64,000 bases of DNA from Streptomyces avermitilis MA-4680 = NBRC 14893 (GCF_000009765.2 NC_003155.5:1736001-1800000); one strand, 5' to 3'; positions 26,737 to 36,267 are shown, counted from the stretch's first letter. The notes: generated by a model not told the origin, from the sequence alone. Program-made: numbers and translations.

Positions 26737-27561
26737 ATGGGGAACGCGGAGCTGCACTCGATTCACATCCATCCGGTCAAGGCGTTCCGGGGCCAGTCGC
26801 CCCGGGAGGCCGTCGTGGAGCCGTGGGGGTTGGCCGGAGACCGGCGCTGGGTGCTTGTCGACGATGGGGGCAAGGTCGTCACCCAACGCCAGGAACCACG
26901 CCTGGCCCTGGCCACCGCCGAGCTCCTGCCCGGCGGTGGCGTCCGGCTGTCCGCGCCCGGACACGAGCCGGTCTCCGTCCCTGTGCCGGAGCCGGCCGTC
27001 ACGACGACGCTGGACATCTTCGGCGACAAGGTGGAGGCAGTCGTCGCCGACGACACCGCACATGCCTGGTGCAGCACCTATCTGGGCGCCGACGTGCGCC
27101 TCGTGCACATGGACGACCCCGCCACCCGCCGGCCCGTCGATCCCGACTACGCGCGCCCGGGCGAGACCGTCAGCTTTGCCGACGGCTATCCGCTGCTGGT
27201 CACCACCCTCGCCTCCCTGGACTCCCTCAACGACCTGATCGCACAAGGTGATCATCCCGACGAGGGCCCGCTGCCCATGAACCGCTTCCGGCCGAACGTC
27301 GTCGTGGCGGGCACCGCGGCCTGGGCCGAGGACGACTGGTCACGGATAGCCATCGGCGAGGTGACCTTCCGGGTCACCAAGATGTGCGGGCGCTGTGTCG
27401 TGACCACCACCGACCAAAGCACCGCCGGGCGCGGCAAGGAGCCGCTGCGGACCCTCGGCCGCCACCGCCGCTTCGGCAAGGACCTGGCCTTCGGGCAGAA
27501 CCTCGTGCCGGAAAGCCCCGGCACGGTGCGCGTCGGCGACCGTGTGCGGATCCTCGAATAG
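26737..27561 (+). CDS. MOSC-domain protein with MOSC N-terminal beta barrel
   Basis: The 274-residue protein starts with the MOSC N-terminal domain (LHSIHIHPVKAFRGQSPREA, GLAGDRRWVLVDDGG, VVTQRQEPRLA). The MOSC domain follows, with MNRFRPNVVVAG and the conserved cysteine in VTKMCGRCVVTTTDQ. MOSC proteins act on molybdenum cofactor or bind a sulfur-carrying prosthetic group, as in mARC-like N-hydroxylamine reductases. The order and length match that group. A strong hairpin follows the stop. Confidence 0.88.
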   Translation: MGNAELHSIHIHPVKAFRGQSPREAVVEPWGLAGDRRWVLVDDGGKVVTQRQEPRLALATAELLPGGGVRLSAPGHEPVSVPVPEPAVTTTLDIFGDKVEAVVADDTAHAWCSTYLGADVRLVHMDDPATRRPVDPDYARPGETVSFADGYPLLVTTLASLDSLNDLIAQGDHPDEGPLPMNRFRPNVVVAGTAAWAEDDWSRIAIGEVTFRVTKMCGRCVVTTTDQSTAGRGKEPLRTLGRHRRFGKDLAFGQNLVPESPGTVRVGDRVRILE

Positions 27562-27580
27562 TCCGCTCACGTGGCCTGCC

Positions 27581-27601
27581 CCGGCCGGTTCGACCGGCCG
27601 G
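27581..27601 (+). terminator. Intrinsic terminator-like hairpin after the MOSC gene
   Basis: CCGGCCGGT (27581-27589) and ACCGGCCGG (27593-27601) make a perfect 9-bp stem with a 3-base loop, 20 bases after the stop codon. No T tract follows. Confidence 0.6.
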
Positions 27602-27810
27602 CTCGAACCCGATCGCCCCGCCGGTTTCCCCGATTCGGGGCGCGCACGGGGAACCCGGGCCCCGGGCACGGTCGTTGGGACTCGATGAGAAGTTCGTGAA
27701 ACACCCGTGGGGCGGAGAGGGGTGATCTCGCTCTCTCTTCCCGTGACCCGGGCATGCGCAGCCCGGGCCTGGGTTATCACGGACGCGGAGGCGGAAGGGG
27801 GTGCGGGACG

Positions 27811-28416
27811 ATGCGAGCGATCGGAGGCCTCTGGCGCTGGCGGCACAATCCGCTGCGCCGTACGACCGACCTGATCGAGGCCTGGGTGACGCTGACCGCC
27901 CTCCTGCTGATCCTCGTCGCCGTGCCCGTCATCGGTGCCGTGGTCGGAGCGGTCGCGCAGGACGCCCTTCAGCAGTCCGTGCGGGACCAGCACCGGGCCC
28001 GGCACGAAACGGTGGCCACCGTCGTCAAGAAGCTCAACCGCGGCCCGCTGGACCCCGATCCCGAGACCTCGTCGGCGCGGGACGCGCACAGCCGCGTGCT
28101 GGCCGCCTGGACGGGACCCGACGGCTCGGCGCACCACGGCGCGGTGCTGGCGGACCTCAAGACCCCGCACCGCGGCGACCACTTCACTCTCTGGACCGAC
28201 CAGCAGGGCCGCATGGTGGGCCGCCCGTTGGACACCGCCACCGCGACGACGCACGCCATGCTGGCCGGGTTCGGCGCGGCCGCGATGTCGGCGGGACTCG
28301 TCGAAGGCGGCAGACGGCTGATCGTCTGGCGCATGGTCCGCCGCAGATATGCCCGTTGGGACCAGGCGTGGGACAGGGCGGGCCCGGACTGGGGCAGGAC
28401 CGGCGCCGGCAGCTGA
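27811..28416 (+). CDS. Rv1733c-like membrane protein
   Basis: The ATG at 27811 follows an AAGGGGG site. The 201-residue protein has a basic N-terminus (RWRHNPLRRTTDLIEAWVTL), one membrane segment (LLLILVAVPVIGAVVGAVA), an extracytoplasmic loop with LAAWTGPDGSAHHG and GRMVGRPLD, and a second membrane segment near ATTHAMLAGFGAAAMSAGL. This layout and the RRTTDLIE element match the Rv1733c family of actinobacterial membrane proteins, whose function is unknown. The beta-helix/AAA gene starts 107 bases downstream. Confidence 0.75.
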   Translation: MRAIGGLWRWRHNPLRRTTDLIEAWVTLTALLLILVAVPVIGAVVGAVAQDALQQSVRDQHRARHETVATVVKKLNRGPLDPDPETSSARDAHSRVLAAWTGPDGSAHHGAVLADLKTPHRGDHFTLWTDQQGRMVGRPLDTATATTHAMLAGFGAAAMSAGLVEGGRRLIVWRMVRRRYARWDQAWDRAGPDWGRTGAGS

Positions 28417-28523
28417 CGGCCTTCCGGCTCCGGTCAACCCGCCGTCTCCGCGCACGCTACGGTGGACCGGCCGAACTGTTCGGCATCGACCCGCGTACGA
28501 CGAGGTGGGGGCACAGCAGCGCC

Positions 28524-30962
28524 ATGGCACAGGGCACGGTCCAGGTGACGCACACCGGCACGTCGAGGTGGCGCCGCCGTACGGGTGAGTACGCATCGCT
28601 CGCCGCCGCCCTGGAGGCCGCGGGCGACGGTGACGTCCTCACGGTCGCTCCCGGCACCTACCGGGAAAACCTCGTCGTCCAGCGGGCGGTGACGCTGCGC
28701 GGCCCCGAGGGCTCCCCCGGCTCCGTGCGCATCGCCCCGGTGGACGGGGTGCCGCTGACCGTGCGCGCCTCCGCCGTGGTCCAGGACCTGCACGTGGAGG
28801 GCCAGGACGCGGCCGCGCCCGCGGTCCTCGTCGAGGAGGGCACGCCGGAGCTGATGGACGTGCGGATCGTCACGCGGTCCGCGGTCGGCATCGAGGTACG
28901 GGGCGGCGCGCGCCCCACGGTGCGGCGTTGCACGGTCGACAATCCCGCGGGCATCGGCATCGCCGTACTGGACGGCGGCGGCGGGGTGTTCGAGGAGTGC
29001 GAGATCGTGGCCGCGGGCCAGTCGGGCGTCGCGGTGCGCGGGGGCGGCCATCCCCGCCTGGAGCGCTGCCGGGTGCACCACGCCTCGGGCGCCGGCCTGT
29101 CGGTCACCGGTGAGAACTCCGCCCTGGAGGCCGTCGGTTGCGAGATCTACGAGATCAAGGGCTCCGGGGTGCAGGCCACCGGGCGGGCCACGGCACATCT
29201 CACCGACTGCGATGTGCACCGTACGACGGCGGACGGCGTCACGCTCGACACGGACGCGGTGCTGACGCTCGCCGACTGCCGCATCCACGACGTCCCCGAG
29301 AACGCGGTCGACCTGCGCTCACGCTCGGTGCTCACGCTGACCCGCACCACCGTGCGGCAGTTCGGGCGCAACGGTCTGTCCGTCTGGGACCCGGGCACCC
29401 GCGTGGACGCCAACCAGTGCGAGATCTTCGACAGCACGGGCGACTATCCCGCGGTCTGGATCAGCGACGGCGCCACCGCCGTACTCGAGGCATGCAGGGT
29501 GCACGACGTGCCGGACGCGCTGTTCGTCCTGGACCGCGGCTCGCGTGCGGACGTCGTCGACAGTGACCTCTCGCAGGTGCGCAACACGGCCGTGTCGGTC
29601 AGCGACGGCGCCACCGCGCAGCTCGACGACTGCCGCATCCGGGACGCGGCGACGGGCGCCTGGTTCCGCGACCACGGCAGCGGCGGCACGCTGTCGGGCT
29701 GCACGGTGGACGGCACACAGACGGGTGTGATCGTCACGAAGGGCGCCGACCCCACCATCGAGCGCTGCACGGTGACTTCACCGGCCGAGGCGGGCTTCTA
29801 CGTGTCCGCCGGGGGCCGCGGCAGCTTCCACAACTGCCGGGTGACGGACAGCGGCGGCTACGGCTTCCATGTCATCGACGGCTGCCGTGCGACGCTGAAG
29901 AAGTGCCGCACGGAGCGGTGCGCGCGCGGCGGCTACGAGTTCGCGGACGGCGGGCCCGGCGCACCGGGCGGAGGCGGTGCGATCGTCGAGGACTGCACCA
30001 GCGACGAGAGCGCCGGTCTGCGTCCCCCGGCCCAGGCGACCGCCGTCGAGACGACCAGCCAGTCGCCCGGCCTGCTGGGCGCGATCCCCGGCCAGCGCAT
30101 CACCGAGCACGAACCGCACATCGCGGCCGCCCCGGAGCCCGAGCAGCCCTCGCGCACGTCGAAGGCGGTGCTCGGTGAGCTCGACACACTGGTCGGCCTG
30201 GAGAGCGTCAAGCGCGAGGTCCGTGCCCTCACCGACATGATCGAGGTGGGCCGCCGCCGGCAGCAGGCGGGGCTCAAGGCGGCCTCCGCCCGCCGCCATC
30301 TGGTGTTCACGGGCTCTCCCGGCACCGGCAAGACGACGGTCGCCCGGCTCTACGGCGAGATCCTCGCCTCGCTCGGCGTCCTGGAGAAGGGTCATCTCGT
30401 CGAGGTGTCCCGGGTCGACCTGGTCGGCGAGCACATCGGATCGACGGCCATCCGCACCCAGGAGGCCTTCGACAAGGCCCGCGGCGGGGTGCTGTTCATC
30501 GACGAGGCGTACGCGCTGTCCCCCGAGGACTCGGGGCGCGACTTCGGCCGTGAGGCGATCGACACGCTGGTGAAGCTGATGGAGGACCACCGGGACGCGG
30601 TCGTGGTGATCGTCGCGGGCTACACGGCCGAGATGGAGCGGTTCCTGACGGTCAACCCCGGTGTGGCGTCCCGTTTCTCGCGGACCATCACCTTCAGCGA
30701 CTATGGGCCCGAGGAACTGCTGCGGATCGTGGAGCAGCAGGCCGAGGAGCACGAGTACCGGCTGACGCCCGGCGCGGGCGAGGCACTGCTGAAGTACTTC
30801 ACGGCGATTCCGAAGGGGCCCGCGTTCGGCAACGGGCGTACGGCACGGCAGACCTTCGAGGCGATGGTCGAGCGGCACGCGGGCCGGGTCGCCCAGCTCG
30901 ACGAGCCCAGCACTGACGATCTGACCCTGCTCTACCCGGAGGACCTGCCGGAGCTGCCCTGA
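28524..30962 (+). CDS. Right-handed beta-helix/AAA+ ATPase fusion protein
   Basis: The ATG at 28524 gives 812 residues; the frame is open further upstream but that part shadows the previous gene. Residues about 20-510 are a NosD/CASH-like parallel beta-helix with about twenty coils (repeats such as RCTVDNPAGIGIAVLDGGGG and DCRIHDVPENAVDLR). A linker (about 520-560) leads to a CbxX/EccA/SpoVK-type AAA+ domain: LDTLVGLESVKREV, Walker A GSPGTGKTT (597-605), Walker B VLFIDEAYAL with D660-E661, and NPGVASRFSRTI as the arginine-finger region. A C-terminal helical lid follows. The function is unknown: the helix may bind a substrate that the ATPase remodels. The 3' end overlaps the convergent hydrolase gene by 31 bases. 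Confidence 0.85.
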   Translation: MAQGTVQVTHTGTSRWRRRTGEYASLAAALEAAGDGDVLTVAPGTYRENLVVQRAVTLRGPEGSPGSVRIAPVDGVPLTVRASAVVQDLHVEGQDAAAPAVLVEEGTPELMDVRIVTRSAVGIEVRGGARPTVRRCTVDNPAGIGIAVLDGGGGVFEECEIVAAGQSGVAVRGGGHPRLERCRVHHASGAGLSVTGENSALEAVGCEIYEIKGSGVQATGRATAHLTDCDVHRTTADGVTLDTDAVLTLADCRIHDVPENAVDLRSRSVLTLTRTTVRQFGRNGLSVWDPGTRVDANQCEIFDSTGDYPAVWISDGATAVLEACRVHDVPDALFVLDRGSRADVVDSDLSQVRNTAVSVSDGATAQLDDCRIRDAATGAWFRDHGSGGTLSGCTVDGTQTGVIVTKGADPTIERCTVTSPAEAGFYVSAGGRGSFHNCRVTDSGGYGFHVIDGCRATLKKCRTERCARGGYEFADGGPGAPGGGGAIVEDCTSDESAGLRPPAQATAVETTSQSPGLLGAIPGQRITEHEPHIAAAPEPEQPSRTSKAVLGELDTLVGLESVKREVRALTDMIEVGRRRQQAGLKAASARRHLVFTGSPGTGKTTVARLYGEILASLGVLEKGHLVEVSRVDLVGEHIGSTAIRTQEAFDKARGGVLFIDEAYALSPEDSGRDFGREAIDTLVKLMEDHRDAVVVIVAGYTAEMERFLTVNPGVASRFSRTITFSDYGPEELLRIVEQQAEEHEYRLTPGAGEALLKYFTAIPKGPAFGNGRTARQTFEAMVERHAGRVAQLDEPSTDDLTLLYPEDLPELP

Positions 30963-33388
30963 TCTCCGGCGCCGCCCTGATCCCCACCCACGTCCTGATC
31001 CCCACCCACGCCCTGGTCCCCGGCGGCGCCCCGGGCGCGCGGTCCCGGCACGTCCGGGCGCAACCGCGCCAGCAGCCGCTCCCGTTCCTCCGCGAACGCC
31101 GGATCCGCCTGGTAGCCCCCGTGCCCGAGGATCGGCGCGGGCAGCGGATGCTCCTCCGTGCGGCCGTAGGCGAGCGGATCCCGCAGCGGGGCCCGGTCGA
31201 CCTGCGGGCCGCAGTCACCGGGCAGCCGGACGGGCCCGCCGATGGGATCGGTGAGCCGGTACAGATTGCGCCAGCAGTCGACCTCGCGGTGCAGGGCGCT
31301 GAGGGCCGCCGGACCGAAGTGGGCGGGAAACCAGCGCCCGTACAGCCGCTCCAGCGGAGACCCGTACGTCAGCAGCCCGACCCTCCTGCGTTCCGAGGGC
31401 TTCAGCTGCCAGGCCGCGGCGGCCGCGAGCACGCTGCCCTGGGAGTGGCCGGAGAGGACGAGCCGTCCGCCCGTCGCACGGGTCCAGGTGGCCATGCGCC
31501 AGGTCAGGTCGGGCACAGCCCGCTCGGCGTAGCAGGGTGGGGCGAAGGGGTGGGCGGCACGCGGCCAGAACGTGCCGACGTCCCACAGGATGCCGATGGT
31601 GCGCCGCGCGGCGGGGTCCTTGTAGGCGCGGCGGCCCCAGGTGACGAAGAGTATGAAGCCGAAGCTGATCAGCCAGGAGCCGAGCCCCTGCGCGGTGTCG
31701 GCGCTGCCCTGGACGAAGGAGTACGTGCCGCGGGCCGCCCTGCCGGGAACGTCACCGGTGGCCGCGGCGCCGACCAGGGCGGCCGCGCCCAGGAGCAGCG
31801 TCACGGTGGACGTGATGCCCACGACGAGGGGTGCCCGGTCGGTGAGGGCGGCCATCGCTCGGGTGCTCGCGATACGGCGGGTGCGGGTCGTGTCCTGCGG
31901 CTCCCCGTGGTGGTCGCGCTCCACGGCGTCCATCTCGGCGCGCCGCAGCAGCCAGGTGCGCCGGGCCAGCCAGGCGAACAGCACGAGCAGGACGATCAGC
32001 AGCGGCGGGATCGCGGAGGCCTGCCAGGTGAGCAGGACGGGCGGGCCGGTCATGACACCCCCGCTGCCGTCCAGCCAGTCGGCGACCCGCTGGGAGATGC
32101 CTCCGGACATCACGCTGCCGAGCGCGCAGGCCAGCATCGCGACGGCGGGTCCGGCGAGGCCGCGCATCGCGGTGCGCGCTTCGGTGGGGGTGCCCCCTGC
32201 TGGAGCGGAGCCGACAGCCTGGGGGAGGGTGCGGTACAGCACCCGGGCGACCACCCCGAGCGCGATCACGACCAGGCCCTGCGTCAAGGCGATCCCGCCG
32301 AACGTCATGTCGCCGGGCAGCCGGCCCGTCGAGTGCCAGCCGGGGCGGGACCACCCGGCGTACAGCATGGTGAGCGCGAGCAGCGCAAGGGCGCCCCTGG
32401 GCAGCCGGCGCACCAGTGTTCCGTCGAGTTCCCGGTCGAGCCGGTTCTCGGTGCGGCCCCTGCGGCAGACGACCCAGACCACAACGACCGCGCCCCCGAC
32501 AAGAGTTGCGGCGAGAAGCCCGGCCAGCCATTGGAGGGCGGCCGGGCCGCCGGCCCGGCTGTCGTGACGGACGGCGGAGGCGCCGACCGCCGCGGCCACG
32601 GTCAGAAAGCCCGCGGCGGTGTGCGCGGCGCGCAGCCTGGCCACCAGGCGGCGGCCGTACCAGAAGCCCGGGCGGCCGAGGGCCGTGCGGTGGGTCTCTT
32701 CTTCGGGCTCGGCCCGGCGGGAGATCGGCTGCTGGGACTCGTACGCGCTCCAGGTGCGGTGGGAGAGGTACCAGAGCAGGCCGGTGAGCGCGGCCGGTGC
32801 CAGGGCGGCCAGGGCGAGGCGGCGTCCGGGCTGGCTCCACCAGCCGCCGGAGGCGACGGGTGACAGGAAGCCCAGCCAGGAGTGCTTCTCGGCGCAGGCG
32901 TGCGTGCCGGCGCACTGCCAGGCGGCGAGGTCCAGTGCGACCTCGCAGGCGGCCGCCACCAGCAGCACGGTGAGGGTGAGGCCGATGAGCCGGACCAGCA
33001 GCCCGTACAGGCGCACCGTCCGCTTCCGGCCGCGCGTCGCGGGACGCATCCAGTGCGCGAGGTTGATCACCATGAAGGGCAGCAGCAAGAGCCACAGGGC
33101 GCGGGCGCCATTCCCGGAGGTGAGGTTGCACCAGACGTACGCCTCCGGGACCGGGGTGCCCCGGTGGTCGCCGGGCCGCCGCTCCGCGTCGGCGTCGTCG
33201 GCGCGCCGGTAGACCGCCGCGGTTCCGTCGCCGGTGATCCGCACGGTCCGCGGATCGTTCAGCATCTCCTCGGGTGTGGTGCCGCCGACTCCGTGGACCA
33301 GCAGTTCCAGAGCGGTCCCGGCCGCTTCGGGCCGCTGGGTGGAGTCTCCGCGCTCCCCCGCCGAGGCATGTTCGTGTGCACGCTCCAC
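30932..33388 (-). CDS. Large integral membrane protein with split alpha/beta-hydrolase active site
   Basis: The GTG at 33388 follows GGGGGAAG and gives 818 residues. The N-terminus carries ELLVHGVGGTTPEEML (H32), typical of the first strand and oxyanion loop of lipase-like hydrolases. Then come about ten membrane segments (for example LLLLPFMVINLAHW and LTLTVLLVAAACEVALDL). The nucleophile elbow GHSQGS appears only near residue 649, followed by LLTYGSPLERLYGRWFP. So a membrane domain is inserted in the hydrolase fold. The catalytic chemistry is inferred as ester or lipid hydrolysis. The C-terminus is a low-complexity GGDQ repeat made by a short DNA repeat. Confidence 0.75.
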   Translation of the reverse strand: MERAHEHASAGERGDSTQRPEAAGTALELLVHGVGGTTPEEMLNDPRTVRITGDGTAAVYRRADDADAERRPGDHRGTPVPEAYVWCNLTSGNGARALWLLLLPFMVINLAHWMRPATRGRKRTVRLYGLLVRLIGLTLTVLLVAAACEVALDLAAWQCAGTHACAEKHSWLGFLSPVASGGWWSQPGRRLALAALAPAALTGLLWYLSHRTWSAYESQQPISRRAEPEEETHRTALGRPGFWYGRRLVARLRAAHTAAGFLTVAAAVGASAVRHDSRAGGPAALQWLAGLLAATLVGGAVVVVWVVCRRGRTENRLDRELDGTLVRRLPRGALALLALTMLYAGWSRPGWHSTGRLPGDMTFGGIALTQGLVVIALGVVARVLYRTLPQAVGSAPAGGTPTEARTAMRGLAGPAVAMLACALGSVMSGGISQRVADWLDGSGGVMTGPPVLLTWQASAIPPLLIVLLVLFAWLARRTWLLRRAEMDAVERDHHGEPQDTTRTRRIASTRAMAALTDRAPLVVGITSTVTLLLGAAALVGAAATGDVPGRAARGTYSFVQGSADTAQGLGSWLISFGFILFVTWGRRAYKDPAARRTIGILWDVGTFWPRAAHPFAPPCYAERAVPDLTWRMATWTRATGGRLVLSGHSQGSVLAAAAAWQLKPSERRRVGLLTYGSPLERLYGRWFPAHFGPAALSALHREVDCWRNLYRLTDPIGGPVRLPGDCGPQVDRAPLRDPLAYGRTEEHPLPAPILGHGGYQADPAFAEERERLLARLRPDVPGPRARGAAGDQGVGGDQDVGGDQGGAGDQGSSGRSSG

Positions 33389-33667
33389 TGTTCCGCACTT
33401 CCCCCGTGCCCCTATGGCGTGTGTCATGTGCAGGCACAGGATCTCCGCTGCGGCACGCCCGCACACCTGTAGTCGCCGAATCTCACCGATCCGTGTGAAA
33501 GTGGCGGGCGGAGGATCATGATGTGAGGTGCACGGGCGATGGCGCGGCCCGCGGTGCCCCGTGCGAGGATGGGGCGTCCTCCGGGGCCGGTGGCGGGGCG
33601 AAGGTCCTCGTGGGAGCCGGTGCTCGGGGCGTGTCGGGTGTACTGAGGCGAAAGGACCGGAGCGGAC

Positions 33668-34498
33668 GTGAGTGAGAATCAGAACCTCCTCGCGGAGCAG
33701 CGTCGCGCCCTCATCCTCGACGAGGTGCGAAGGCGCGGCGGCGTCCGTGTCAACGAGCTGACCCGCAAGCTCGGCGTGTCCGACATGACGGTCCGCCGCG
33801 ATCTGGACGCCCTCGCCCGTCAGGGTGTGCTGGAGAAGGTGCACGGCGGCGCGGTGCCGGTGGTCGAGGCGAGCACGCACGAGCCCGGCTTCGAGGCCAA
33901 GTCGGGTCTGGAGCTGACGGCCAAGGAGGACATCGCGCGAGCCGCGGCCGAGCTGGTCGCACCGGGCACGGCGATCGCGCTCTCCGGGGGTACGACGACG
34001 TACGCGCTGGCCCATCAGCTCGTCGACGTGCCGGACCTGACGGTGGTGACCAACTCGGTGCGCGTGGCCGACGTCTTCCACGCGGCGCAGCGCACTTCGG
34101 GTCAGCGGCAGGGCGCCGCCACGGTCGTGCTGACGGGCGGAGTGCGTACGCCGTCCGACTCGCTGGTGGGGCCTGTCGCCGACCAGGCGATCGTGGCGCT
34201 CCACTTCGACGTGCTGTTCCTGGGAGTGCACGGCATATCGGTCGAGGCGGGCCTGTCGACGCCGAACCTGGCGGAGGCGGAGACGAACCGGCGACTTGTG
34301 CAGTCGGCACGGCGCGTCGTCGTGGTCGCCGACCACACCAAGTGGGGCACGGTGGGCCTGAGTTCGTTCGCATCGCTGGATCAGGTCGACACGCTGGTGA
34401 CCGACGCCGGACTGCCGGCCGGGGCGCGCGCGGAGGTCTCGGAGCACCTGCGGCGTCTGGTGGTGGCCGGGGAGCCCGGGGACGGTACAGACATCTGA
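33668..34498 (+). CDS. DeoR/GlpR-family transcriptional regulator
   Basis: This 276-residue protein has the DeoR helix-turn-helix (RRALILDEVRRRGGVRVNEL, then KLGVSDMTVRRDLDAL, with VHGGAV after it) and the sugar-phosphate sensor domain (ALSGGTTTYALA, TVVTNSVRVADV, VLTGGVRTP, ETNRRLVQSARRVVVVADHT). It would repress sugar genes until a phosphorylated sugar binds. The adjacent genes are not clearly sugar genes, so its targets are elsewhere or unknown. The start is a GTG. It is divergent from the membrane hydrolase gene. Confidence 0.9.
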   Translation: MSENQNLLAEQRRALILDEVRRRGGVRVNELTRKLGVSDMTVRRDLDALARQGVLEKVHGGAVPVVEASTHEPGFEAKSGLELTAKEDIARAAAELVAPGTAIALSGGTTTYALAHQLVDVPDLTVVTNSVRVADVFHAAQRTSGQRQGAATVVLTGGVRTPSDSLVGPVADQAIVALHFDVLFLGVHGISVEAGLSTPNLAEAETNRRLVQSARRVVVVADHTKWGTVGLSSFASLDQVDTLVTDAGLPAGARAEVSEHLRRLVVAGEPGDGTDI

Positions 34499-34610
34499 CG
34501 GCCCGCCAGCTATGGTGACGCTGCCCGCGCCGCGCCCCGTGGTGGGGGCCCGGCCCTGTCACCGTTCGCTTCCGCTCGGGAACTCCGTTTCCCGCAAGGG
34601 GGTTTCGTCC

Positions 34611-35090
34611 ATGGCACGCCGTCTGCGCCCGGTCGGGCTCGACTTCACTCAGATCGCTCCCGTGTGTCTGGTGTTCGCCCGCGAGGTGGCCGCGCCCCCG
34701 AAGACGGTCTTCCGTGCGCTGGCGGAGGACGTCGGGGGCTGGAGCGAGTGGTTCGGCGCGGTCACCTCCGCCCGGCCGGTCGAGGACGGCGCCGGGCGGG
34801 AGGTCCGGCTCAAGGGCGGGACCCGCTTCCGGGAGACGGTCGTCGTGGCGAAACCGGCCGAGGTGTACGCGTACCGGGTCGACGAGACGAACGCTCCCGG
34901 GATGTCCGCGCTCCTCGAGGAGTGGCGGCTGACGCCGGCCGGTACGGGCACCCGGGTGCAGTGGACCTTCGCGGCCGACGGGCCCGCGGTCTTCCGGTTC
35001 GTGGTGAACCTGGGGCGAGCGGGTCTGGGGCGCGCGTTCCGGGACGCGGTGACCTCGCTGGACCGGCGGCTGGCGGCCACGCGCGCGTGA
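34611..35090 (+). CDS. SRPBCC-family (START-like) protein
   Basis: The ATG follows AAGGGGG and gives 159 residues. Features are VFAREVAAPPKTVFRALAED, VGGWSEWFGAVTSAR, a beta sheet ending in LLEEWRLTPAGTGTRVQWTF and a long C-terminal helix (FRDAVTSLDRRLAA). The fold encloses a hydrophobic cavity; ligands vary widely and cannot be predicted. It is convergent with the PLP enzyme gene. Confidence 0.8.
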   Translation: MARRLRPVGLDFTQIAPVCLVFAREVAAPPKTVFRALAEDVGGWSEWFGAVTSARPVEDGAGREVRLKGGTRFRETVVVAKPAEVYAYRVDETNAPGMSALLEEWRLTPAGTGTRVQWTFAADGPAVFRFVVNLGRAGLGRAFRDAVTSLDRRLAATRA

Positions 35091-35142
35091 ACCCCCTGCG
35101 ACGCTGTCCGGCCGCCCCGCGTGCGCGCGCGGGGTCCGCGGC

Positions 35143-36267
35143 TCAGTCCCGCCAGACCCCCGTCGCCAGCAGCGAGTCGATCGCCGCCGTGTACGGCGCG
35201 ATGTCCAGCCCCTGCTCGGCCAGCCACGCGTCCGAGTAGTACTTGTCCAGGTAGCGGTCGCCCGGGTCGCACAGCAGGGTCACCACGCTCCCCCGGCGCC
35301 CCTCGGCGACCATCTCCGCGACGATCTTCAGGGCGCTCCACAGGCCCGTGCCGGTCGAGCCGCCGGCCTTGCGGCCCATGGCCTGTTCCAGGGCGCGTAC
35401 CGCGGCGACGCTGGCCGCGTCGGGGACCTTCATCATCCGGTCGATGGCGCCGGGCACGAAGCTGGGCTCCATACGGGGTCTGCCGATGCCCTCGATGCGC
35501 GAGCCGCAGTCGCAGGTGACGTCCGGATCGCCGGTCGTCCAGCCCTCGAAGAAGCACGAGTTCTCCGGATCGGCCACACAGATGCGGGTGTCGTGCTGCA
35601 TGTAGTGGACGTAGCGGGCGAGGGTCGCCGAGGTGCCGCCGGTGCCTGCCGTGGCGACGATCCACGTGGGCTCCGGGAACCGCTCCAGCTCCAGCTGACG
35701 GAAGATGGATTCGGCGATGTTGTTGTTGCCGCGCCAGTCCGTGGCCCGTTCCGCGTAGGTGAACTGGTCCATGTAGTGGCCGCCGGTCTCCGCGGCGAGG
35801 GCGGCGGACTCCTCGTACATCTTGCGCGAGTCGTCCACGAAGTGGCACTGCGCGCCGTGGAACTCGATCAGGCGGCACTTCTCGGCGCTCGTCGTGCGGG
35901 GCATGACCGCGATGAAGGGCACGCCGATCAGCTTCGCGAAATAGGCCTCGGAGACGGCCGTCGAGCCGCTGGACGCCTCGATGACCGGGCGGCCGGGCCG
36001 GATCCAGCCATTGCAGAGTCCGTACAGGAACAGCGAGCGGGCGAGCCGGTGCTTGAGGCTGCCGGTGGGATGGGTCGACTCGTCCTTGAGGTACAGGTCG
36101 ATTCCCCACTCCTCGGGCAGTGGGAAGCGCAGCAGATGCGTGTCGGCCGAGCGGTTGGCGTCGGCCTGGACCTTACGGACGGCTTCCTTGAGCCAGCTCC
36201 GGTAGTCGGCGTCGCTGTGGTCGACATCGAGGGTTTCGCCGGGATGAGTGGTACGGGGAGTGCTCAC
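35143..36267 (-). CDS. PLP-dependent cysteine synthase family protein, Cds1-like
   Basis: The GTG at 36267 follows AAGGAG. The 374-residue protein belongs to fold-type II PLP enzymes: the lysine that binds PLP is K72 in [12 protein letters not shown], with [15 protein letters not shown] and a phosphate-binding loop [15 protein letters not shown]. Its length and the [20 protein letters not shown] segment resemble the mycobacterial cysteine desulfhydrase Cds1 (Rv3684), which releases sulfide from L-cysteine. Cysteine synthase activity is the alternative. The upstream region holds two direct repeats and a palindrome that may control it. Confidence 0.8.
   Translation of the reverse strand: MSTPRTTHPGETLDVDHSDADYRSWLKEAVRKVQADANRSADTHLLRFPLPEEWGIDLYLKDESTHPTGSLKHRLARSLFLYGLCNGWIRPGRPVIEASSGSTAVSEAYFAKLIGVPFIAVMPRTTSAEKCRLIEFHGAQCHFVDDSRKMYEESAALAAETGGHYMDQFTYAERATDWRGNNNIAESIFRQLELERFPEPTWIVATAGTGGTSATLARYVHYMQHDTRICVADPENSCFFEGWTTGDPDVTCDCGSRIEGIGRPRMEPSFVPGAIDRMMKVPDAASVAAVRALEQAMGRKAGGSTGTGLWSALKIVAEMVAEGRRGSVVTLLCDPGDRYLDKYYSDAWLAEQGLDIAPYTAAIDSLLATGVWRD

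Noticed and set aside
27801..28523. N-terminal extension of the beta-helix/AAA frame
   Set aside because: It overlaps the Rv1733c-like gene in another frame and is Arg/Pro-rich; the helix begins only after the ATG at 28524.
28524..30962. A type VII secretion locus suggested by the EccA-like ATPase domain
   Set aside because: No WXG100, EccB, EccC or EccD gene is present nearby.
33389..34447. The long upstream extension of the membrane hydrolase frame to 34447
   Set aside because: It is antisense to the DeoR regulator gene; the GTG at 33388 has a good ribosome site.
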